Below, one piece after another: positions 23,696 through 29,421 of a stretch of DNA of 29,421 bases; positions within the stretch are counted from its first letter, which is position 1; each line of letters starts with the position of its first letter. The notes below the pieces were generated by a model. That model searched no databases, was not told the origin of the DNA, and worked only from the letters and a program-made list of their open reading frames with translations. The DNA is taken from contig CAJBHE010000069.1 in the NCBI GenBank assembly GCA_903952885.1, positions 1-29,421 on the forward strand. The letters run 5' to 3'. The DNA comes from an uncultured Burkholderiales bacterium. Its GTDB lineage: Bacteria; Pseudomonadota; Gammaproteobacteria; Burkholderiales; Burkholderiaceae_C. The translations under genes and the position numbers were made by a program.

Positions 23696-24588
23696 ACACG
23701 CCACATCCATCAGCGGGTCACGTTGAAGCGGGTCACGACACCGCACCCGACGTGAACTTCGCGTATTTGGACGAGCGCACCAAACGCATGATTCGTCGCA
23801 GCATTCTCAAAGCCGTGGCCATCCCCGGCTACCAAGTACCGTTTGGCTCACGCGAAATGCCATTGCCCTACGGATGGGGCACGGGCGGCATCCAGGTCAC
23901 TGCCTCGGTCATCGGCCCAGACGACACCCTCAAGGTGATTGACCAAGGTTCTGATGACACGGTCAACGCCGTGAACATCCGACGTTTCTTTGAGCGCACC
24001 GCAGGCGTGAACACCACGACGCGCACCCACGAAGCCACGTTGATCCAAACGCGTCACCGCATCCCTGAAAAGCCATTGGTCGAAGGCCAAATCATCGTGT
24101 TTCAAGTGCCCGTGCCTGAGCCCATGCAGCGCTTGGAGCCGCGCGAAACTGAAACCCGCACCCTGCACGGCTTGGCCGAGTACGGCCTGATGCACGTCAA
24201 GCTGTACGAAGACATTGCCCGCTACGGCCACATCGCCACCACCTACGACTACCCTGTCATGGTGAACCACCGCTACATCATGTCGCCCTCGCCCAACCCA
24301 AAGTTTGACAACCCCAAGATGCACATGAACCCTGCCTTGCAGTTGTTTGGTGCGGGCCGCGAAAAACGCATTTACGCCGTGCCCCCCTACACCTCGGTAG
24401 AGAGCTTAGCGTTTGAAGACCACCCGTTTGAAATTCAAAAATGGAACACCGTGTGCGCCAAATGCGGGGCCACCGATTCGTTCCTAGACGAAATCATCAC
24501 CAACGATGCGGGCGCACGCATGCATGTGTGCTCTGACTCTGACTACTGCCAAACACGGCAAGATGAACAACCGTCGGAGGCCGCATGA
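23692..24588 (+). CDS. phnJ: C-P lyase catalytic subunit PhnJ
   Basis: PhnJ is the radical S-adenosylmethionine enzyme that breaks the C-P bond, releasing the hydrocarbon and ribose 1,2-cyclic phosphate 5-phosphate. It has 298 residues, with a 14-residue N-terminal extension relative to Escherichia coli. Cysteines C255, C258, C280 and C286 keep the exact C-X2-C-X21-C-X5-C spacing of the characterised protein. G46 in AVAIPGYQVPFG corresponds to the glycyl radical residue G32. The cluster is therefore complete. GAGGAG precedes the ATG, which overlaps the end of phnI. A GNAT gene follows by ATGA overlap. Confidence 0.97.
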   Translation: MNTPHPSAGHVEAGHDTAPDVNFAYLDERTKRMIRRSILKAVAIPGYQVPFGSREMPLPYGWGTGGIQVTASVIGPDDTLKVIDQGSDDTVNAVNIRRFFERTAGVNTTTRTHEATLIQTRHRIPEKPLVEGQIIVFQVPVPEPMQRLEPRETETRTLHGLAEYGLMHVKLYEDIARYGHIATTYDYPVMVNHRYIMSPSPNPKFDNPKMHMNPALQLFGAGREKRIYAVPPYTSVESLAFEDHPFEIQKWNTVCAKCGATDSFLDEIITNDAGARMHVCSDSDYCQTRQDEQPSEAA

Positions 24589-25046
24589 GTGTGAGCGTCA
24601 ATATGGGTCTGCAAATGCGCCAAGCCACCGCCGCCGACTTGCCCAGCGTGTTGTCGCTTTACGCGCAGCCAGCCATGGACAACGGCAAGGTGCTGCCCTT
24701 TGAACAAGCCGAACAACTGTTCGCTCAGTTCAGCCTCTACCCCAACTACCGCTTGTTTGTGGCCTGCGACAAAGATGTAATCGTGGGCACCTTTGCGTTA
24801 CTGATCATGCACAACCTCGCCCACCAAGGCACACCGTCTGCCATTGTCGAAGACGTGGTGGTGAGTGACGCTCATCAGTCACAGGGCATTGGCCGCGACA
24901 TGATGCACCACGCCATGGCGCTCGCCCGTGAGGCGGGTTGCTACAAGTTGGTGTTGTCGTCCAACCAAAAACGTGAACGCGCGCATGCGTTTTATGAGTC
25001 GTTGGGTTTTCAGCGACATGGCTTTAGTTTTTCCATCGAGATCTGA
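24585..25046 (+). CDS. GNAT N-acetyltransferase inside the C-P lyase operon (PhnO-like role)
   Basis: A 153-residue single-domain GNAT protein inserted between phnJ and phnK, overlapping the phnJ stop by ATGA and ending one base before phnK. The acetyl-CoA loop is DAHQSQGIGRDMMHHAMALA (about residues 93-112), preceded by VEDVVVS and followed by AFYESLGF. Size and position resemble PhnO, which N-acetylates aminoalkylphosphonates and detoxifies them. Sequence likeness to PhnO cannot be judged by eye, so the substrate is inferred from context. GGAGG lies just before the ATG. Alternative start M7 (24603) or M11 (24615) is possible. Confidence 0.8.
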   Translation: MSVSVNMGLQMRQATAADLPSVLSLYAQPAMDNGKVLPFEQAEQLFAQFSLYPNYRLFVACDKDVIVGTFALLIMHNLAHQGTPSAIVEDVVVSDAHQSQGIGRDMMHHAMALAREAGCYKLVLSSNQKRERAHAFYESLGFQRHGFSFSIEI

Positions 25047-25047
25047 C

Positions 25048-25836
25048 ATGCCTTTTTTAGACAACGCCCCTCCCTTATTGCGCGTGCGTGGCGTGGCGAA
25101 AAGCTATGGCGATCGCGTTGCCATTCACGAAGCCAGCTTTGATTTGTGGCCCGGCGAAGTGATGGCTGTGGTGGGCGAATCGGGCTCGGGCAAATCCACC
25201 TTACTCAACGCCATCGCGGCACGCAGCCGCCCCGATGCTGGCCAAGTCGAATTCTTGAACCGCGAAGGCCAACTGCAAGACATCCACACCATGACCGAAG
25301 CGCAGCAACGCCTGCTGGCGCGCACCGACTGGGGCTTTGTGCACCAAAACGCCGCCGATGGTTTGCGCATGGACGTGTCGGCAGGCGCCAATGTGGGCGA
25401 ACGGCTCATGGGGCTGGGCGAGCGCCACTATGGCCGCTTGCGCCTGACCGCCCAAGACTGGCTGGAACGCGTGGAGATTGATCCCGCACGCATCGATGAC
25501 ACGCCGCGCACCTTCTCTGGCGGCATGCGTCAACGCCTGCAAATTGCACGCAACTTGGTGACACAACCGCGCTTGGTGTTCATGGACGAGCCGACCTCGG
25601 GCTTGGATGTGTCGGTGCAAGCCCGCTTGCTGGACTTGTTGCGTCAACTGACGCGCCAAATGCAATTGGCGGTGGTCATCGTCACGCACGACTTAGCCGT
25701 GGCCCGTTTGTTAGCCCATCGCATGATGGTCATGCAAGGCGGCCGTGTGGTCGAAGCGGGCTTGACCGACCAAGTGCTTGATGACCCGCAGCACCCGTAC
25801 ACCCAGTTGTTGGTTTCTTCTGTTTTGCAACCCTGA
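25048..25836 (+). CDS. phnK: C-P lyase ATP-binding subunit PhnK
   Basis: PhnK is an ABC-type ATPase that docks on the PhnGHIJ core rather than serving a transporter. From ATG 25048 there are 262 residues. Walker A GESGSGKST is at 43-51, the signature FSGGMRQRLQIARNL and Walker B LVFMDEPTSGLD follow, and the H-loop is VIVTHDLAVAR. The C-terminal HPYTQLLVSSVLQP resembles dipeptide-type ATPases, as is usual for PhnK. The frame extends upstream inside the GNAT gene, but ATG 25048, one base after that gene's stop, gives the correct N-terminus. Confidence 0.94.
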   Translation: MPFLDNAPPLLRVRGVAKSYGDRVAIHEASFDLWPGEVMAVVGESGSGKSTLLNAIAARSRPDAGQVEFLNREGQLQDIHTMTEAQQRLLARTDWGFVHQNAADGLRMDVSAGANVGERLMGLGERHYGRLRLTAQDWLERVEIDPARIDDTPRTFSGGMRQRLQIARNLVTQPRLVFMDEPTSGLDVSVQARLLDLLRQLTRQMQLAVVIVTHDLAVARLLAHRMMVMQGGRVVEAGLTDQVLDDPQHPYTQLLVSSVLQP

Positions 25837-25855
25837 CCCGTTTGAGAGAACCCCG

Positions 25856-26572
25856 ATGCTGCACATGAAACAGGTGTCCAAGCGCTTCACGCTGCACCAC
25901 CAACACGGCACCGAACTGCAGGTGCTCCACAATGTTGATTTGAACGTCTATGCAGGCGAATGCGTGGTGCTCGACGGGCCCTCGGGCATGGGCAAAAGCA
26001 CCTTACTCAAACTGGTGTATGCCAATTACCGTGCTACCAGCGGTCAGATTGAAGTGCAACAAGCCGACGGCCGCGTGCTAGAGCTCACCCAAGCTACACC
26101 CCGCGAACTGGTGCGCATGCGCCGTGAAACCGTGGGTTATGTGAGCCAATTTTTACGCGTCATTCCCCGCGTGTCAGCGCTGGATGTGGTGGCCGAGCCG
26201 CTGATTGACGATGCGGCCGATCAAGCCCATGCCATCGAGGCCGCACGCGCGCAAGCGCGCGCTTGGCTGACGCGTTTGCGCATTCCAGAGCGGCTGTGGG
26301 GTTTGCCGCCCGCCACCTTCTCGGGCGGTGAGCAACAGCGCATCAACATAGCACGCAACCTCATCAAGCCTCGCCCGATTTTGTTGCTTGACGAGCCCAC
26401 CGCGTCGCTCGACGCGGCCAACACCCACACCGTGATTGAGCTGATTCAAGAAGCGGTGGCTCGCGGCGCTGCCGTGATGGGCATTTTTCATGACAGACAT
26501 GTGGGCCAAGCCGTGGCCACCCGCCACATCGATGTGGCGCAATTTCGAAACACCGCCAAGGACAACGCATGA
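25856..26572 (+). CDS. phnL: C-P lyase ATP-binding subunit PhnL
   Basis: PhnL is the second ABC-type ATPase of the pathway, required with PhnGHI to make the ribose methylphosphonate triphosphate and able to join the core complex with PhnK. From ATG 25856 it has 238 residues. It contains Walker A GPSGMGKST at 41-49, signature FSGGEQQRINIARNL, Walker B ILLLDEPTASLD, and a short C-terminus with IFHDRHVGQAVATRHIDV. GAGAGAA precedes the ATG. The open frame upstream (to 25778) overlaps phnK and lacks family likeness. The end overlaps phnM by ATGA. Confidence 0.94.
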   Translation: MLHMKQVSKRFTLHHQHGTELQVLHNVDLNVYAGECVVLDGPSGMGKSTLLKLVYANYRATSGQIEVQQADGRVLELTQATPRELVRMRRETVGYVSQFLRVIPRVSALDVVAEPLIDDAADQAHAIEAARAQARAWLTRLRIPERLWGLPPATFSGGEQQRINIARNLIKPRPILLLDEPTASLDAANTHTVIELIQEAVARGAAVMGIFHDRHVGQAVATRHIDVAQFRNTAKDNA

Positions 26573-27723
26573 GCACCCCCGTATTCAAAAACGCCCAAAT
26601 GGTTTTGCCGCACGAAGTGGTGCTGGGCAGTCTGTCGGTGGTCGATGGCTTGATTGCCTCGGTCGACCAAGGACCAGCGACCCATGCCGAAGGCTGGGAC
26701 TTGCAAGGCGACTACCTGATGCCCGGTTTTGTAGAAATGCACACCGACAACTTTGAGCGCCACCTCATGCCCCGCCCCAAAGTGCACTGGGCTGAAATGC
26801 CAGCGCTGTTGGCGCACGATGCCGAAGTAGCCGCAGCTGGCATCACCACTGTGTTCGATGCCTTGGGCGTGGGCGACGCCGACCCCGACAGCTTGCGCGG
26901 CAGCGTATGGACGGCGGTGATTGACACGCTCGACACTTGCGCACGCGAAGGCCTACTGCGTTCGGACCACCACTTGCATGTGAGATGTGAACTACCAGCG
27001 CCCAACACCATTGACTTGTTTGCCCCCTTTCACGACCACCCGCGCTTGGCACTCATCTCTTTGATGGACCACACCCCCGGCCAACGCCAGTGGGAAAACA
27101 TCGAGGTGGCCCGCGTGTACTACACCGGTAAAAAAGGCTGGTCGCATGACAAGTTTGAACGCCAAGTGGCCATCGCTGCCGAGTTGCAAGCCCGCTATGC
27201 AGCGCCGCATCGCGCTTACTTTGTGAACTACTGCCAAAGCCACGGCATTGCGCTGGCTAGTCATGACGACACCACCGTGCCCCATGTGCAACAAGCCCAT
27301 GCCGAGGGCGCCAGCATGTCGGAATTCCCCACCACCTTGTTGGCAGCCCAAACCGCGCATGAACTTGGTTTGCTCAACGTCATGGGCGGGCCCAACGTGG
27401 TGCGCGGCGGCTCGCATTCGGGCAACGTCGCAGCCGCTGATTTGGCCCGCCACGGCCTACTCGACATTTTGTCCTCCGACTATGTACCGGGCAGCCTGCT
27501 CAGCGCGGCCATGCGTTTGGTGGACGACGGCCTCCTGAGCTTGCCGCAAGCCATCGCCACCGTCACGCTCCACCCCGCACAAGCCACGGGCCTCAAAGAC
27601 CGTGGCCAGATTGCGGTGGGTCTGAGGGCTGATTTGATCCAAGTGCGGGTGGTCAACCTGCCCCATGGCAAACGCCATGCCGTGGTGCGCGCTGTTTGGC
27701 GCGAAGGCCAGCGAGTTTTGTAA
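26569..27723 (+). CDS. phnM: Alpha-D-ribose 1-methylphosphonate 5-triphosphate diphosphatase PhnM
   Basis: PhnM, an amidohydrolase-fold enzyme, removes pyrophosphate from ribose 1-methylphosphonate 5-triphosphate to give the PhnJ substrate. It has 384 residues, as expected. Metal-binding residues are seen in MPGFVEMHTDNFERHLMPRP (H58, D60, H65), with further ligands in the regions around DHTPGQ, ASHDDTT and LSSDYVPG. AAGGAC precedes the ATG. It closes the first phn transcription unit; 83 bases then separate it from phnC. Confidence 0.95.
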   Translation: MSTPVFKNAQMVLPHEVVLGSLSVVDGLIASVDQGPATHAEGWDLQGDYLMPGFVEMHTDNFERHLMPRPKVHWAEMPALLAHDAEVAAAGITTVFDALGVGDADPDSLRGSVWTAVIDTLDTCAREGLLRSDHHLHVRCELPAPNTIDLFAPFHDHPRLALISLMDHTPGQRQWENIEVARVYYTGKKGWSHDKFERQVAIAAELQARYAAPHRAYFVNYCQSHGIALASHDDTTVPHVQQAHAEGASMSEFPTTLLAAQTAHELGLLNVMGGPNVVRGGSHSGNVAAADLARHGLLDILSSDYVPGSLLSAAMRLVDDGLLSLPQAIATVTLHPAQATGLKDRGQIAVGLRADLIQVRVVNLPHGKRHAVVRAVWREGQRVL

Positions 27724-27737
27724 TTTCTTTTTTTTCA

Positions 27738-27756
27738 ATGTCAAAAGCCTGTCACA
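27738..27756 (+). promoter_or_regulatory. Pho-box-like repeat upstream of phnC
   Basis: ATGTCAAAAGCCTGTCACA carries two TGTCA units in 11-base phase (27739 and 27750), close to the PhoB consensus, and a further TGTCAT follows at 27771. TATAGA at 27781-27786 could be the -10 element. This would make phnCD a phosphate-starvation unit with its own promoter. The distance between box and -10 is longer than in classical Pho promoters unless the third TGTCAT takes part. Confidence 0.55.
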
Positions 27757-27777
27757 CAAGCTTTGCACACTGTCATT

Positions 27778-27789
27778 TTTTATAGATAA
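27778..27789. promoter_or_regulatory. Possible second, weaker PhnF-like site overlapping the phnC -10 region
   Basis: TTTTATAGATAA matches the phnF-phnG operator (TTGTATAGACAA) at 10 of 12 positions and shares the TATAGA core, but it loses the third-position G and the matching C of the palindrome. It overlaps the candidate -10 element of phnC, which alone could explain the TATAGA. The site is weak evidence only. Confidence 0.25.
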
Positions 27790-27806
27790 CTTCAAACTCC
27801 AACTTC

Positions 27807-28658
27807 ATGTCGTTGCGCATTCAAAAATTAGACAAGCACTTTGCCAACGGCAAACACGCGCTGCGCGACATCAATTTATACATTGGCGACAGCGAAATGG
27901 TGGCGCTCATTGGCGCTTCTGGCTCAGGCAAGTCCACCCTGCTGCGCTTGGTGGCCGGCTTACTAGAAGCCGACGCTGCGCCTGGCTCTCTCATTGAAGT
28001 CAATGGTCTTTGCGTGCAACGCGAAGGCCGCATTGCGAGCAATGTGCGTAGCATTCGCTCACAAGTGGGCTTTGTGTTTCAGCAGTTCAACTTGGTCGAC
28101 CGCCTAACTGTGTTGGTCAATGTGCTGGTAGGACGCTTGCACGCCATGCCTTGGTGGCGCGGAGTCTTCGGTTGGTTCAATGCTTACGAACGCTCAAGTG
28201 CGCTAGAGGCCCTAGAACGCGTGGGCATTCTGGACTGCCACGCCCAACGCGCCTCTACCTTGTCGGGTGGCCAGCAACAGCGCGCGGCTATCGCTCGCAC
28301 TTTGGTACAAGGCGCCAAACTGGTGCTGGCCGATGAGCCCATTGCCTCTCTTGACCCCGAATCGTCGCGCAAAGTGATGGAAATTTTGTCCACTATCCAA
28401 CGCGAAGATGGCCGCACCGTGGTGGTGTCGCTCCACCAGGTGGACATGGCGATTCGCTATTGCCCGCGCATCATTGCCTTGAACCAAGGTCAAGTGGTGT
28501 ACGACGGCCCTTCGTCCAATCTCACCCCTGCGCTGTTACGCGATCTTTACGGTATGCAAGCGGATGAGTTTTTAAGTGGTAGTGAACTGCTCTCGTCCGA
28601 GCAACAACACCCTGCGCCCATCTTGGCTTGGTCCAGTGCGATGGCACAAGCTGCTTAA
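27807..28658 (+). CDS. phnC: Phosphonate ABC transporter ATP-binding protein PhnC
   Basis: PhnC energises phosphonate import by the PhnCDE transporter at the inner membrane. The 283-residue product carries Walker A GASGSGKST at 36-44, the PhnC-type Q-loop region VGFVFQQFNLVDRLTV, the family segment NVLVGRLHAMPWWRGVFGWF, signature LSGGQQQRAAIARTL, Walker B LVLADEPIASLDPES, and the H-loop VVVSLHQVD. The start ATG at 27807 gives a normal N-terminus. It is followed by phnD after 47 bases and is preceded by a Pho-box-like repeat, so it may be transcribed separately from the C-P lyase genes. Confidence 0.95.
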   Translation: MSLRIQKLDKHFANGKHALRDINLYIGDSEMVALIGASGSGKSTLLRLVAGLLEADAAPGSLIEVNGLCVQREGRIASNVRSIRSQVGFVFQQFNLVDRLTVLVNVLVGRLHAMPWWRGVFGWFNAYERSSALEALERVGILDCHAQRASTLSGGQQQRAAIARTLVQGAKLVLADEPIASLDPESSRKVMEILSTIQREDGRTVVVSLHQVDMAIRYCPRIIALNQGQVVYDGPSSNLTPALLRDLYGMQADEFLSGSELLSSEQQHPAPILAWSSAMAQAA

Positions 28659-28705
28659 TTTTTTAATTTTCGTTTTTTCTTTTCAACCCCACTGGAGTAT
28701 TCCCC

Positions 28706-29421
28706 ATGTTTAAGAAAACCCTCACCGTCTTGGCCTTGGGCCTGAGCATTACCAGCGCCATGGCGCAAGACATCAATTTTGGTTTCATCTCTACCGAGTC
28801 ATCACAAAACATCAAATCAGATTGGCAGCCCCTGATTGATGACATGGAAAAACAAACAGGTCTAAAGATCAAAACATTCTTCGCTTCGGACTACGCCGGC
28901 ATCATCGAAGGCATGCGCTTCAACAAAGTGCAAATCGCTTGGATGGGCAACAAATCAGCCATGGAAGCGGTGGACCGCTCCAACGGAGAAGTCTTTGCCC
29001 AAATGGTCAATGCCGATGGCACACAGGGCTACTACTCGCACCTGATCGTGCACAAAGACAGCCCCCTGAACAACCTGAGCGACATGTTCAGCAACGCAAA
29101 AAACCTGAGCTTTGGCAATGGCGACCCTAACTCCACATCAGGCTTTTTGGTACCAGGCTTCTATGTGTTTGCACAAAACAAAGTGGACCCTAAGTCTGCC
29201 TTCAAGGTGGTGCGCAACGCCAACCACGAAACCAACGCTTTGGCAGTGGCCAACAAGCAAGTGGATGTGGCGACCAACAACAGCGAGAACTTGGACAAGC
29301 TGAAAGAGCGTCAGCCCGAAAAAGTCAAAGAACTCAAAATCATTTGGACCTCGCCTTTGATTCCTTTGGACCCTTTGGTGATGAGCAAGGGTCTGCCTGA
29401 GTCGACCAAGGCCAAGATCAA
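28706..29421 (+). CDS. phnD: Phosphonate ABC transporter substrate-binding protein PhnD (cut by right edge)
   Basis: PhnD is the periplasmic receptor that delivers phosphonates to PhnC/PhnE. 238 codons are visible before the right edge, of about 330 expected. The N-terminus is a signal peptide (MFKKTLTVLALGLSITSAMA, cleavage before QDI). The mature protein shows the family pattern INFGFISTESSQNIKSDWQP, FFASDYAGIIEGMRFNKVQIAWMGN, and the phosphate-recognition segment SFGNGDPNSTSGFLVPGFY. GGAG lies 9 bases before the ATG. The first 25 residues and the ligand loop support a genuine phosphonate binder; its specificity (methylphosphonate or aminoalkylphosphonate) cannot be told. phnE probably lies beyond the edge. 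Confidence 0.95.
   Translation, partial: MFKKTLTVLALGLSITSAMAQDINFGFISTESSQNIKSDWQPLIDDMEKQTGLKIKTFFASDYAGIIEGMRFNKVQIAWMGNKSAMEAVDRSNGEVFAQMVNADGTQGYYSHLIVHKDSPLNNLSDMFSNAKNLSFGNGDPNSTSGFLVPGFYVFAQNKVDPKSAFKVVRNANHETNALAVANKQVDVATNNSENLDKLKERQPEKVKELKIIWTSPLIPLDPLVMSKGLPESTKAKI

Overview
The window looks like a chromosomal stretch of a betaproteobacterium of the order Burkholderiales, most likely family Comamonadaceae. The basis is protein resemblance to remembered family members (ArgA, a cysteine dioxygenase-rhodanese fusion, an MnmC lacking a normal methyltransferase half, an H1-like Lys/Ala-rich protein) and moderately high GC. No search was possible. The window is densely coding: no gene-free stretch exceeds about 145 bases, and I saw no tRNA, rRNA, CRISPR array, insertion sequence or phage gene.

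Left part (1-10849), housekeeping and accessory genes. A 5' portion of hrpA (minus strand, running off the left edge) diverges from argA. argA converges on dsbB across a strong hairpin. dsbB diverges from a large thiol dioxygenase-rhodanese fusion, followed on the same strand by yggX, an mnmC-like oxidoreductase, chrA and a leucine-rich-repeat protein kinase.

Middle part (10846-19375), a phosphate and polyphosphate block. A secreted protein of unknown function and a PhoA-type alkaline phosphatase form a minus-strand pair. The phosphatase diverges from ppx across an intergenic region with three 11-bp-phased PhoB-type repeats. ppx is followed by an AlgP-like histone H1-type protein. This meets a convergent ppk-sixA pair, and ppk diverges from an MgtC/SapB-DUF4010 membrane protein. 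Pho-box-like repeats also lie before ppk and at the start of the MgtC-like gene.

Right part (19365-29421), a carbon-phosphorus (C-P) lyase phosphonate locus. A minus-strand group (phnF regulator, a DUF1045 2H-phosphoesterase-like gene, phnN) diverges from phnG-phnH-phnI-phnJ-GNAT-phnK-phnL-phnM. The divergent promoter region carries a near-palindromic HutC/PhnF-type operator. After phnM, a second unit starts with phnC and phnD (phnD is cut by the right edge), preceded by another Pho-box-like repeat.

Together the middle and right parts form a phosphorus-acquisition and storage region: organophosphate hydrolysis, phosphonate import and cleavage, and polyphosphate synthesis, breakdown and possibly granule organisation, with at least two probable PhoB sites. 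The least explained parts are the PhoA-linked secreted protein, the kinase, the DUF1045 gene in place of phnP, and the H1-like gene between ppx and ppk.
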